From Alphaproteobacteria bacterium (GTDB lineage Bacteria; Pseudomonadota; Alphaproteobacteria; MPNO01; UBA830), in the NCBI GenBank assembly GCA_022822405.1, contig JAJEBT010000020.1, positions 1 to 34,564 of the forward strand: a stretch of DNA of 34,564 nt. The letters are read 5' to 3'. This document shows positions 6,791 to 15,171 of this stretch, piece by piece; the first letter of the stretch is position 1; the number at the start of each line of letters is the position of its first letter. Position numbers and translations under genes: made by a program. The notes below the pieces were generated by a model, which saw nothing but the letters and a program-made list of their open reading frames with translations, was not told where the DNA came from and did not search any database.

Positions 6791-8382
6791 TGGGCGTCCT
6801 CGACCATGTCTGGCTCGGCATCGCCGCCGTGTTCACGGCGGAGCCGGTCGCGGCCCCGTTCGGGATCCCGATCTCGATCACCGTCGTCATGGTCACATCC
6901 GGCTTTCTCGGTGGGATCGTCGTCGGTGCGACGCCCGGCCTCGGCGGGCCGTTCGCGATGGCGATCTCGCTGCCCATCCTGATCACCGTGTTCGGCTTCA
7001 ATCCGGAGGCGTTGCTGCCGGTGCTCGGCTTCATGATCGGAATCATGAAAGGGGCCACGATCGGCGGCGCCGTGCCGGCAATCCTGTTCAACACGCCGGG
7101 TACGCCGGACTCCCTGCTGACGACGCTCGACGGCTATCCCATGACCCGGAAGGGGCAGTCGGGCAAGGCCCTGCGGGTGGCGCATTTCTCCTCGGCATCG
7201 GGCGACACGTTCTCGGACATCGTCCTGTTCACCTGCGCGCCGTTCCTCGCCATCACGGTCGAACGCTTTCTCGGCTTTCCGGAAAAGGCCGCTCTGATCC
7301 TCCTTTCGCTCGCGTTCATCTCGGCGGTTGTCGGCAATTCGGTGTGGAAGGGGCTGCTTGCCGCCTGCCTCGGCATGTTCGTCGCCTTCATCGGCACCGG
7401 CGAGGATTCCCATCCGCGCCTGTCTCTCGGCATCGACGCCTTCGCGGGCGGCCTGCCGCTCATCAGCGTCGTGCTCGGGGTGCTGGTTCTCGGCGAGGTG
7501 TTCGAAGCGCTCGAGAAGATGTGGCGCGAGATGCGCGCGACCGCCGTGATCAGCTCTCCGCGGCCGTCCGGCGACAACAGCCTGCGCCTCGCCGACATCA
7601 GGCGCATCTTCCCGTTCGTCGGGCTCTCCGCAGCGATCGGCACCGCCATCGGGGCGCTGCCCGGCATCGGCTCGACGCTTGCGGCCACACTCGGCTACGC
7701 CACCGGGCGCAGGTTCCACAAGGGCCGCGAGAGCTTCGGCAGCGGCGTGCCGGAAGGGGTGGCAGCGACGGAGGCGGCGAACAGCGCGGTATCGGGGGCC
7801 AATCTCATCCCGGTGCTCTCGCTCGGCATCCCGGGCAACATCGCCGCCGTCTTCATACTTCTGGCGACCGAGACCATCAGCGGCTTCAATCCCGGCCCCT
7901 CGGTGTTCCGCCTGATACCGGACCAGGTCAATCCGGAGATGGTGATCGCCTTCGGCCTGTTCACGACCATGGTTTTCGCCAACCTCCTCAACTGGACCGT
8001 CGGCGGCGTGTTCATGCGCTCGATGGGAATCATGGTGCGCATACCCAAGCAGCGCCTTCTCCCGATCGTTCTCCTTCTCACGCTGACCGCGATCTATTCC
8101 CAGCGGCCGGAAATGTCGGCGATCTACATCACCCTCGCCTTCGGCGTGCTGGGCTATCTCATGCGCAAGTTCGACATCTCGGTCCTGCCGTTCGTGATTT
8201 CCTTCATCCTCGCCAACAACCTCGAAGAGGCGATGCGCCAGGCCTTCTCGGCAACCGGCGCCGACCCCTGGTTCCTGTTCTCGAGCCCCATCTCGACGGG
8301 ATTCATCGTCCTCGCGGTGTTCGTGACCCTGTTCTATGCCCGCGGCCGCCGCCCGCGTCCCGCCGATCACGGAGAAAAGTGA
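6790..8382 (+). CDS. tctA: TTT transporter large permease subunit (TctA)
   Basis: Encodes 530 residues, close to the 500-510 usual for TctA. It shows the paired glycine-rich motifs of the family, GATPGLGGPFAMAISLPI near the N-terminus and GALPGIGSTLAATLGYATGR in the middle, and the conserved PEGVAATEAANSAVSGANLIP block followed by LGIPGN. About 11-12 membrane helices are expected. Together with TctB it forms a cation-driven importer fed by TctC. The start ATG overlaps the tctB stop by 1 nt. Its own stop overlaps the next gene (a sulfatase) in the same TGATG fashion, tying the hydrolase to the transporter. Confidence 0.95.
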   Translation: MGVLDHVWLGIAAVFTAEPVAAPFGIPISITVVMVTSGFLGGIVVGATPGLGGPFAMAISLPILITVFGFNPEALLPVLGFMIGIMKGATIGGAVPAILFNTPGTPDSLLTTLDGYPMTRKGQSGKALRVAHFSSASGDTFSDIVLFTCAPFLAITVERFLGFPEKAALILLSLAFISAVVGNSVWKGLLAACLGMFVAFIGTGEDSHPRLSLGIDAFAGGLPLISVVLGVLVLGEVFEALEKMWREMRATAVISSPRPSGDNSLRLADIRRIFPFVGLSAAIGTAIGALPGIGSTLAATLGYATGRRFHKGRESFGSGVPEGVAATEAANSAVSGANLIPVLSLGIPGNIAAVFILLATETISGFNPGPSVFRLIPDQVNPEMVIAFGLFTTMVFANLLNWTVGGVFMRSMGIMVRIPKQRLLPIVLLLTLTAIYSQRPEMSAIYITLAFGVLGYLMRKFDISVLPFVISFILANNLEEAMRQAFSATGADPWFLFSSPISTGFIVLAVFVTLFYARGRRPRPADHGEK

Positions 8383-9839
8383 TGGTTCAGCCCCGCAACC
8401 TGCTCTTCATCATGTCCGACGAGCACAATCCGAAGATGCTCGGCTGCTACGGCCACCGGCAGGTGCGGACCCCCAATCTCGACCGCCTGGCCGAACGCGG
8501 CACGAGGTTCAGCGCCGCCTACACCAATTCGCCTATCTGCATTCCCGCGCGCGCCGCCTTCGCCACCGGGCGCTACGTCCACCACACCCGCTACTGGGAC
8601 AATGCCATGCCCTATGACGGCGCCGTCAGGGGATGGGGACACCGGCTGCAGGACGAAGGCGTGCGGGTCGAGTCCATCGGGAAGCTCCATTTCCGCGGCG
8701 ATGGCGGCAACGCCGGTTTCGTGCGCGAGATCGAGCCGATGCACGTGATGGGCGGCATCGGCCAGGTCTGGGGCTCGGTGCGGGATCCCTTGCCGCCGGA
8801 ACGCCGCGCCCGCATGCTCGGCAAGATCGGCCCCGGGCTCTCGAGCTACAACAGCTATGACCGCCGGATCGCCGACGAGGCGAAGGGCTGGCTCGCCGAC
8901 GCCGCACGCCAGGGCGGCGACCGGCCCTGGGTCCTCTATCTCGGCTTTGTCGCGCCGCATTTCCCGCTTGTAGTGCCTGAGGAATTCTACGACCTCTACC
9001 CGCTCGACGACCTTCCGGAGCCGAAGCTCCACCCGGATGCGGGACATGCACGCCATCCCTGGATACAGCGCATGGACGATTTCCAGCAGGTCGACCGGCA
9101 CCTTTCCGAGGAGGAACGCCGGATGGCGACCGCGGCGTATTTCGGGCTGTGCACCTATGTCGATGCGCTGATCGGAGAGGTTCTGGAGGCGCTCGACGCC
9201 TGCGGGCTCCGCGACACGACCCGCGTGATCTACACCAGCGACCACGGCGACAATGTCGGCGCCCGCGGCTTGTGGGGGAAATCCAACATGTACGAAGAGG
9301 CCGCCGGCATTCCGCTGATCATCAGCGGCGATGACATCGCCGGGAACGCGGTGTGCGAAACGCCGGTATCCCTCGTCGATGCCTGTCAGACCGTGCTGGA
9401 GGCCGTCGGAATGGCGCCCGGCGAGACGGAGGCGGAACTGCCCGGCCGCTCGTGGTTCGATATCGCGGGCTCCGCCCGCGATCCCGCTCGCGTCGTCTTC
9501 AGCGAATACCATGCGGCCGCATCCCCGAGCGGCGCATTCATGGTCAGGCGCGGCACGGACAAGCTCATCCACTATGTCGGCTATGGGCCGGAATTCTTCG
9601 ACCTTGCGCGCGATCCCGAAGAGACCGTCAATCGTGCAGACGATGAGGCCTGCCGCGACGCCGTTTCCGAACTCTATGGCGCGCTCCGGGGAATCTGCGA
9701 TCCCGAGGCGGTCGACCAGGCCGCCAAGGATGACCAGAACGCCCTGGTTGCCCGCTTCGGCGGGCCGGAAAAGGCCTTTACGACGGGAACGCCCGGTGCC
9801 ACCCCCGCGCCGTCAGCGGTGCCGGCTCAGTCGCGGTAG
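8382..9839 (+). CDS. Cytoplasmic sulfatase / alkaline-phosphatase superfamily hydrolase
   Basis: Encodes 485 residues. The metal-site start NLLFIMSDEHNPKMLGCYG, the nucleophile motif PICIPARAAFATGR (Cys53, to be converted to formylglycine; core C-x-P-x-R) and the later YTSDHGDNVGARGLWGK metal/catalytic segment are those of type I sulfatases and phosphonate monoester hydrolases. There is no signal peptide, so it acts in the cytosol on an imported compound. It is coupled to tctA by a 1-nt overlap, which suggests that the TTT system imports a sulfated (or phospho-ester) carboxylate and this enzyme cleaves it. Residue 54 is Ile, where the PROSITE pattern wants a small residue. No maturation enzyme (FGE or anSME) is present in the window. 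The last 13 bp overlap the convergent aldolase. Confidence 0.88.
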   Translation: MVQPRNLLFIMSDEHNPKMLGCYGHRQVRTPNLDRLAERGTRFSAAYTNSPICIPARAAFATGRYVHHTRYWDNAMPYDGAVRGWGHRLQDEGVRVESIGKLHFRGDGGNAGFVREIEPMHVMGGIGQVWGSVRDPLPPERRARMLGKIGPGLSSYNSYDRRIADEAKGWLADAARQGGDRPWVLYLGFVAPHFPLVVPEEFYDLYPLDDLPEPKLHPDAGHARHPWIQRMDDFQQVDRHLSEEERRMATAAYFGLCTYVDALIGEVLEALDACGLRDTTRVIYTSDHGDNVGARGLWGKSNMYEEAAGIPLIISGDDIAGNAVCETPVSLVDACQTVLEAVGMAPGETEAELPGRSWFDIAGSARDPARVVFSEYHAAASPSGAFMVRRGTDKLIHYVGYGPEFFDLARDPEETVNRADDEACRDAVSELYGALRGICDPEAVDQAAKDDQNALVARFGGPEKAFTTGTPGATPAPSAVPAQSR

Positions 9840-10621
9840 GTCGGGTCCAGGCGATCGGCGAGGCGGCGGTACATCTGCCATTCGAGCGCGCCGCCGGGCT
9901 CGTCAGGCTTCCTGCGGCTAGCGGCTTGGTCCTGGACGTGGCGCCAGATCTTCTCGGGCAGGATGTCGGGCTCGCGCCCCGTCGCCATGAGCCGGAGCTG
10001 GGCGTCGCAGGCATCGACCAGCGTATGCATGCCGGCAAAGGCCTCGCCGATGGTGCGCCCGACCGTCAGCAGGCCGTGATTCTTCATGATCATGAGGCGG
10101 TTGCCGCCGAGATCGTCGACGATTCTCGGACCTTCGTCGGCTTCCTGCGCCAGCCCCTCGTACGCATGGTACGAGATCTTTCCCTGCAGCATCGCCGAAC
10201 GCTGGTCTATCGCCAGGAGCGGCTCGCGCATGGCCGATGCGACGACGCCCGCGACCGGATGGATATGCAGGACGCAGTTGATGTCGGGGCGCAGGCGGAA
10301 GATCGCGCTGTGGAAATTGCGTCCCGCCGGCGCCAGCGCCAGCGGACTGTCGGAGAAGTCGTTGCCCTCGAAGTCCGCCTTGATCAGGCTGGTCGCCGTC
10401 ATCTCGTGCCAGCCGGCGCCCTGCGGGTTCATGAGCATCCGGTCCGGCGCATCCGGCAGCCGCGCCGAAATGTGGTTGTAGATGGTGTTGTTCCAGCCGA
10501 AATGCGAGGCCACCCGGAACGCCGCGGCAAGGTCGACGCGTGTGTTCCATTCGGCTTCGCTCACGCTTTCCCTCGGGAACGGTATCGATATCCCGTCCGC
10601 CGCCGGTGAACGCATGTCCAT
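9827..10621 (-). CDS. Class II aldolase/adducin family protein
   Basis: Encodes 264 residues from the ATG at 10621 (a second in-frame ATG is at 10615). Family features: GWNNTIYNHISARLP early in the fold, the zinc ligands of CVLHIHPVAG (H119, H121), and KNHGLLTVG (H182). These are the metal ligands of L-fuculose-phosphate aldolase and L-ribulose-5-phosphate 4-epimerase. The acidic residue seen at the equivalent of FucA E73 is not evident (RNFHSAIF), as in adducin-like members, so the reaction may differ from aldol cleavage. It is convergent with the sulfatase (13-bp overlap) and divergent from the dioxygenase-like gene, sharing a 167-bp promoter region with it. Substrate unknown. Confidence 0.88.
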   Translation of the reverse strand: MDMRSPAADGISIPFPRESVSEAEWNTRVDLAAAFRVASHFGWNNTIYNHISARLPDAPDRMLMNPQGAGWHEMTATSLIKADFEGNDFSDSPLALAPAGRNFHSAIFRLRPDINCVLHIHPVAGVVASAMREPLLAIDQRSAMLQGKISYHAYEGLAQEADEGPRIVDDLGGNRLMIMKNHGLLTVGRTIGEAFAGMHTLVDACDAQLRLMATGREPDILPEKIWRHVQDQAASRRKPDEPGGALEWQMYRRLADRLDPTYRD

Positions 10622-10681
10622 GTCCTGACCCCCATCGCATGTCTGCCCGGCCGCCGCCGGCGCGGCCAGCCTGTCGGAGGC

Positions 10682-10691
10682 AGTATAACAC
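10682..10691. promoter_or_regulatory. -10-like element in the aldolase/dioxygenase divergent spacer
   Basis: AGTATAACAC reads TATAAC on the plus strand (toward the dioxygenase-like gene) and TATACT on the minus strand (toward the aldolase). No good -35 box is seen on either side. The octamer TATAACAC also occurs upstream of tctC at 5133-5140. Weak evidence. Confidence 0.3.
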
Positions 10692-10788
10692 GGACGCCGC
10701 ATCCGGGCGGTTGCATCGGATTCCGAAAGGGATACGATTGGACGAGGCAGGCGGCACGTCCTCCGCGCCGCAGTCAGGGAGCGCTGCG

Positions 10789-11646
10789 ATGATCGAACTT
10801 GTCGACCTGAGCTATGTGCACATGGGCACGCCGGATCCGGAAGAGTCCGCGCGCTGGGCGCGGGACATCTACGGTCTCGAGGAGGTCGGCCGCGAGAATG
10901 GCCGGGTCTATCTCCGCGGCGACGACCGCAATCACAATGTCTGCTATTTCCGCGGCGATCCCGGCGACCACACCGTCGGCATCGCCGTTGCCGACGACGC
11001 GGCCCTCGAGGCCGCCGCAAGCCATCTCGAGGCCGGCGGCGTCGCCGTTGCCTGGGGCGATGCGGAGGGCGCCGCCGTGCGCCGGTGCATGCGCTACCTG
11101 ACCTTCCGGGATCCCACCGGCAACAGCTTCGATCTGGTGGTTCGCCCGTTCCATTCGGGCCGCCGGTTCTTTCCCAGCCGCGACGCCGGCATCTACTGGT
11201 TCAACCATATCGGCCTCAAGACGAGCGACGCCCCCCGCGACGAGAAGTTCTGGTGCGGGCTGTTCAATTTCCGGACCAACGACTGGATCGGCGACGCGCC
11301 TCTGATGTCCTTCGACAAGGTCCATCACCGCTTCGCGCTGTTCCCGACGGATCATGCCGGCGTGCAGCACATCAATTTCCAGGTCCGCGAGACCGACGAC
11401 ATCATGCGTTCCAGCTATTTCCTCCAGGATCGCCAGGTGCGGATCGTCTTCGGTCCGGGCCGCCATGCGACTTCGGGGGCGAGGTTCCTGTATTTCGAGG
11501 GGCCCGACGGAATGGTTTTCGAATATTCCTGCGGCGTGCGGATGATCGAGCCGGAGGATGACTGGCGGCCGCGGCAGTTTCCCTTCACCAACGAGTCATT
11601 CTGCGTCTGGGGGTCAAGGCCCGACGTGCCCGAATTCCGGGAATAA
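10789..11646 (+). CDS. Type I extradiol dioxygenase-like protein (two VOC domains)
   Basis: Encodes 285 residues arranged as two vicinal-oxygen-chelate domains, like 2,3-dihydroxybiphenyl/catechol extradiol dioxygenases. The N-terminal domain (1-120) starts VDLSYVHMGTPDPEESARWARDIYGL. The C-terminal domain holds the Fe(II) facial triad: H140 in YWFNHIGLK, H194 in VQHINFQV and E245 in DGMVFEYSCG. Such enzymes open a catechol ring next to the diol, using O2. The start at 10789 has CAGGGAG upstream; longer upstream reading in frame is not family-like. The TAA stop overlaps the next ATG by 1 nt, so it is coupled to the aldolase-like gene. A dioxygenase beside aldolase-fold genes and an importer suggests degradation of an aromatic or sulfated aromatic acid, which is inference. 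Confidence 0.85.
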   Translation: MIELVDLSYVHMGTPDPEESARWARDIYGLEEVGRENGRVYLRGDDRNHNVCYFRGDPGDHTVGIAVADDAALEAAASHLEAGGVAVAWGDAEGAAVRRCMRYLTFRDPTGNSFDLVVRPFHSGRRFFPSRDAGIYWFNHIGLKTSDAPRDEKFWCGLFNFRTNDWIGDAPLMSFDKVHHRFALFPTDHAGVQHINFQVRETDDIMRSSYFLQDRQVRIVFGPGRHATSGARFLYFEGPDGMVFEYSCGVRMIEPEDDWRPRQFPFTNESFCVWGSRPDVPEFRE

Positions 11647-12350
11647 TGCCGGCGCTCGAATTCGGAACGCTCGGCGAGCCGCTCGCGCGAACCCAGGTCC
11701 GTGTGCGCATGGCGGCCCGCGCGCTCGGCCGCAACGATCTCGGCCACGCCTACGGCCATGTCAGCGCGAGGCTCGATTCGGAGTCCTTCCTCGTCTGCGC
11801 GCCGCGGCCAATGGGACTGATCACTCCGGATGACGACGGGACGGTGGTGCCGATAAACGGCCCGCTGCCCGACGGAGTCCTCGGCGAGGTGCGGTGCCAT
11901 CAGCAGATCTACAGGCGCCGGGACGATGTGAACGGCATCGTCCGCACGTTCCTTCGCGATGTCATGACGCTGTCCACGTTCCGGCGCACCCCGAAGCCGC
12001 GCATCGGCTTCGCCGCCTATTTCGCGCCGTCGCCGCCGCTCTGGGACGACCCGCTGCTGTTGCGCGACGACGCGGCCGCAGCGGCGCTCGCCGAGACGCT
12101 CGGCGAAGCGCGGGCCCTGGTGATGCGTGGCAACGGCTGCATCCTGACCGGCGCCACGGTGGAGGAGGCTGCAGTAATGGCCTTCTATCTCGAGGAGGCT
12201 GCAGGCACCGAGCTTGCGGTCATGGCGACCGGCCGGGAGGAGGCGTCCGAGGTCTTCAGCGACGAACAGGCGCGGGCGCGGGCAGTCTCGTCGGGGCGTA
12301 TCTTCGAGCGCATGTGGGAATATCTGACGGCGGGGGATCCCGAGGCCTGA
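11646..12350 (+). CDS. Class II aldolase/adducin homologue lacking the metal ligands
   Basis: Encodes 234 residues with the class II aldolase fold signature: GHAYGHVSARL near the start, LGEVRCHQQIYRRRDDVNGIV (E81 kept) and LVMRGNGCILTGATVEEA. The zinc-binding H-x-H is replaced by R100-T101-F102, and the third histidine (normally in R-G-H-G) is N163. Aldolase or epimerase chemistry through zinc is therefore unlikely. It may be a metal-free decarboxylase/hydratase or a non-catalytic partner. It is translationally coupled (1-nt overlap) to the dioxygenase-like gene. The reading frame is intact and its composition matches its neighbours, so it is not a decaying gene. Confidence 0.8.
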   Translation: MPALEFGTLGEPLARTQVRVRMAARALGRNDLGHAYGHVSARLDSESFLVCAPRPMGLITPDDDGTVVPINGPLPDGVLGEVRCHQQIYRRRDDVNGIVRTFLRDVMTLSTFRRTPKPRIGFAAYFAPSPPLWDDPLLLRDDAAAAALAETLGEARALVMRGNGCILTGATVEEAAVMAFYLEEAAGTELAVMATGREEASEVFSDEQARARAVSSGRIFERMWEYLTAGDPEA

Positions 12351-12446
12351 GCGGCATCCCGCGAAGCTGCCGGAGAAGCGAATACATGCGAATGGCCGCG
12401 TGATAACGGACGGTGCGAGGCCCGCCGGCCGGCAGCGGAGAACCGT

Positions 12447-12475
12447 TTGACCACGATCTCCTTATGGTGTATTCA
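12447..12475 (+). promoter_or_regulatory. vapBC promoter
   Basis: -35 TTGACC (12447-12452) and -10 TATTCA (12470-12475) are separated by exactly 17 bp. The predicted start of transcription is about 12482, the A of the vapB ATG. TGTAT occurs twice around the -10 region and could be part of the VapBC autorepression site. Confidence 0.55.
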
Positions 12476-12481
12476 TAGTGT

Positions 12482-12685
12482 ATGTCGCGCACCAATATCG
12501 ATATTGACGACGAAGCCTGTGACGCGATCATGCGCCGCTACCGGCTGACTTCCAAGCGTCAGGCGGTCAACCTGGCGCTACGCACGCTTGCGGCTGAGCC
12601 CCTGAGTATCGACGAGGCCCGGCGCCTTCGCGGATCAGGCTGGGAGGGTGATTTGGACGAGATGCGCCGCGGCCGCGCATCGTGA
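12482..12685 (+). CDS. vapB: VapB-family antitoxin
   Basis: Encodes 67 residues. [20 protein letters not shown] then [15 protein letters not shown] is the ribbon-helix-helix-like N-terminal domain of proteobacterial VapB antitoxins (DUF2191/VapB type), and the tail [18 protein letters not shown] is the toxin-wrapping C-terminus with the usual GxGWEGDLxxMR. It binds and inhibits VapC and represses its own promoter. There is no Shine-Dalgarno before the ATG and the promoter predicts a transcript starting at the ATG, so it may be translated leaderless. Its GTGA overlap with vapC (4 nt) is standard. Confidence 0.93.
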   Translation: MSRTNIDIDDEACDAIMRRYRLTSKRQAVNLALRTLAAEPLSIDEARRLRGSGWEGDLDEMRRGRAS

Positions 12686-13068
12686 TCCTGATCGATACCT
12701 CGGCATGGGTAGAGTTCCTCCGCGACACTGGCTCGGCGGTTTGCCAGCGCGTTGATGCCGAACTGGACAGCGACATTGCGATCTGCGACGCGATTCGGAT
12801 GGAAGTGCTTGCCGGCGCGCGCGACGGGCGCCATCTCGACTCCCTTCGCCGCCTGCTCGCACGGGCGAGCGTCCTTCCGACCGAACCGGCGCATTACGAG
12901 GGGGCGGCGGCCCTGTTCCGCCGTTGCCGTCGGGAAGGCGAGACCGTGCGCCGGTTGATCGATTGCCTGATTGCCGCCGTCGCGATCCACGCCACCGTGC
13001 CGGTACTGCATCTCGACAGGGACTTCGACGTGTTGGCCCGCCACACCGAACTCGACATTGCCGGATGA
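12682..13068 (+). CDS. vapC: VapC-family PIN-domain ribonuclease toxin
   Basis: Encodes 128 residues from a GTG at 12682 that overlaps the antitoxin stop. The PIN-domain acidic residues are present: D5 in ILIDTSAW, E41 in RMEVLAG, D94 in [11 protein letters not shown] and D112/D114 in [11 protein letters not shown]. VapC toxins are Mg-dependent endoribonucleases, often cutting tRNA or rRNA. Length is normal and no residue is missing, so the module looks functional. It sits between two catabolic blocks, a typical place for a mobile toxin-antitoxin pair, though no terminal repeats are visible around it. Confidence 0.95.
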   Translation: MILIDTSAWVEFLRDTGSAVCQRVDAELDSDIAICDAIRMEVLAGARDGRHLDSLRRLLARASVLPTEPAHYEGAAALFRRCRREGETVRRLIDCLIAAVAIHATVPVLHLDRDFDVLARHTELDIAG

Positions 13069-13366
13069 CGCTACCGACGGCGGGGGCCTGAAACGCCTGC
13101 TCGTCCGCGAGTTCGGAGTCAATCTCGAAATCTCCAGGCCACCCCGGCGTTGTCGTTCGCCGGATGGGGTCCGAATTCCTGTCGCGGCGCCGATACCGCA
13201 ACGCAGGACAACGGCCGGGCAAATCAGAATCGCATGGCAGGAACGGTCCGGCCGCACCGGCTCCTGAGCACGGGGAGGCCATGGCGCCCCGGATCGGCCA
13301 GCGTTGCGGCGGGGCGGTCGGGGGCTTATGGTGCCGCGGGATCGAAAAGCCAACCAGGGAATAACC
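13069..13366. other. Spacer between vapC and sulfatase 2
   Basis: 298 bp of GC-rich sequence without a supported gene, RNA or terminator. Confidence 0.4.
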
Positions 13367-14959
13367 ATGACCGATCGTCCAAATTTCCTGTTCATCATCA
13401 CCGACCAGCATCGCGTCGATTTCCTCGGTTGCGCGGGACATCCGGTCCTCAAGACGCCCCATATCGATTCCATCGCGGCCCGTGGCACCATGTTCAACCG
13501 GTTCTACGTCGCGACGCCGGTGTGCCAGCCGAACCGGTCCACACTGGTCACCGGCCGGATGCCCTCCCTTCACGGCGTGCGCTCGAACGGCACGCCCCTG
13601 GACATGCGCGCCAGCACCTTTGTCGATGGCCTGCGCGTCGCCGGCTACGCGACGGCGCTGGTGGGCAAGAGCCATATCCAGAACATGACGGCGTTTCCGC
13701 CGATGCGGCAGAGGCCGGAGCCGGAGGACGGCTATTTCTCGCTGCGTGACGTGATGCCTGAGGCCTTCAGGGCGGACCCTGAAGGCGATTACGGCCAGGA
13801 GCATCCCGACAGATGGAAATCCGGGGAGCCCTACGATCTCGCGTTGCCGTTCTACGGATTCGAACATGTGGATCTCTGCACCGAGCATTCGGATCGCGTC
13901 GGCGGCCACTACTATGTCTGGTTCAGGCAGCAGAGGGAGGATGCCGATGCATTGCGCGATCGTGCTAACCAGATTGCGCACGACTATGTCTGTCCGCAAG
14001 CCTACCGCACCGCGATTCCGGAAGAGTTCTATCCGACCAGCTATGTCGGGCTGAAGACCACCGAATACCTCGACCGTCATGCCAGGGACGGAGGCGGCAA
14101 GCCGTTCTTCCTCATGGCGTCGTTTCCCGATCCGCACCATCCCTTCACGCCGCCCGGAAAGTACTGGGACATGTACAGTCCCGAGGACATGGACCTGCCA
14201 CCGGTCTACGGCAATCGGGAGCCGCCGCCGCACGTGAAGTGGGCGCGGGCGGCCCGTGACGCCGGGGAAGTGGCCACGAACTCGCAGAATGCCTTTGCCG
14301 TCGACGAGCGCGAGGTGCGTGAAGCCAGGGCGCTGACCTGCGGCATGATCGCGATGATCGACGACGCCGTCGGCGAGATCCTGGCCTCTCTCGAAGCGAA
14401 CGGCCTTGCCGACAACACGGTCGTGGTCTTCACCTCGGATCACGGCGACTTTCTCGGCGACCATGGCCTGTTGCTCAAGGGTCCGGCGCATTTCGAGGGG
14501 ATAACCCATGTCCCGTTCATCTGGGCCGAACCTGGCGCGCCGGCCCGGACAACCGACACGATGGCGGGAACGATAGATATCGCGCAGACGATCCTGGATC
14601 GCGCCCGCATCGAAGCCTACAACGGCATTCAGGGCCGCAGCCTGATGAATGCTGTTCACGGCGAGGACGATCCCGGAGCCGTCGACTCGATCGTCGTCGA
14701 GGACGACCAACAGCGGCATTACATGGGCTATTCGGCTCCGCCCCGGATTCGTTCGATCATCACCGATACGCATCGGCTGACGATTACCCAGGGCGAGGAC
14801 TGGGGAGAACTCTACGATCTGAAAAATGATCCGGACGAGATGGAGAACCTCTTTGACGATCCAGCGCACGCCGGGGTAAGGGCCGAGCTGTTCGAGCGCC
14901 TCGCCTATCGGCAGGTGGAGCTTGTCGATACCAGCCCGATGCCGATATTGCGTGCCTGA
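13367..14959 (+). CDS. Sulfatase / phosphonate monoester hydrolase-like enzyme
   Basis: Encodes 530 residues from ATG 13367 (AGGGA 7 nt upstream). Starts NFLFIITDQHRVDFLGCAG (metal aspartate D13), has the nucleophile motif TPVCQPNRSTLVTGR (Cys53; core C-x-P-x-R with Asn where Ser/Ala is usual), DPHHPFTPPGKY in the middle, and the VVFTSDHGDFLGDHGLLLKG metal site near residue 360. No signal peptide, so cytosolic. The C-terminal half ends in the usual sulfatase sequence RLTITQGEDWGELYDLKNDPDEMENLFDDP. It is larger than and distinct from the enzyme at 8382-9839, so the two are not a recent duplication. It appears monocistronic. Substrate cannot be told; sulfate esters or phosphonate/phosphodiesters are all possible. 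Confidence 0.87.
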   Translation: MTDRPNFLFIITDQHRVDFLGCAGHPVLKTPHIDSIAARGTMFNRFYVATPVCQPNRSTLVTGRMPSLHGVRSNGTPLDMRASTFVDGLRVAGYATALVGKSHIQNMTAFPPMRQRPEPEDGYFSLRDVMPEAFRADPEGDYGQEHPDRWKSGEPYDLALPFYGFEHVDLCTEHSDRVGGHYYVWFRQQREDADALRDRANQIAHDYVCPQAYRTAIPEEFYPTSYVGLKTTEYLDRHARDGGGKPFFLMASFPDPHHPFTPPGKYWDMYSPEDMDLPPVYGNREPPPHVKWARAARDAGEVATNSQNAFAVDEREVREARALTCGMIAMIDDAVGEILASLEANGLADNTVVVFTSDHGDFLGDHGLLLKGPAHFEGITHVPFIWAEPGAPARTTDTMAGTIDIAQTILDRARIEAYNGIQGRSLMNAVHGEDDPGAVDSIVVEDDQQRHYMGYSAPPRIRSIITDTHRLTITQGEDWGELYDLKNDPDEMENLFDDPAHAGVRAELFERLAYRQVELVDTSPMPILRA

Positions 14960-15171
14960 CCGGCCGGACGGTTGGGCAGACCAGCACCATGGCCACGTCA
15001 GGAAAGTGGAGCCAGTTCGGAGTGCGATACAGATGCCTGCCGACAAGGCCCGGCAACCCATTGGCGTGGACGGTCGCAGCCAGGACCAACACCTGCGTCG
15101 AGCTTGCCGAAGGCGCAGAGGAGACCGCGACCCTCGAAGCGCGGTGAGGTCTCCGAATGGGAGATGCGGGG
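14960..15171. other. Spacer downstream of sulfatase 2
   Basis: No supported gene. Part of a 614-bp stretch to the VOC gene whose only recognisable content is the broken HTH gene at 15172-15409. Confidence 0.4.

Noticed and set aside
6739..8370. 543-codon frame antisense to tctA
   Set aside because: Extremely charged, repetitive H/D/E/R composition without domains; tctA is certain.
12635..15061. 808-codon open frame on the minus strand
   Set aside because: It covers vapC and sulfatase 2, both firmly identified on the plus strand; composition is typical of antisense frames in GC-rich DNA.
14784..15092. Minus-strand frame with LAATVHANGLPGLVGRHLY, slightly like the end of a PIN domain
   Set aside because: It overlaps the end of sulfatase 2, lacks acidic catalytic residues and the similarity is too short to support a toxin remnant.
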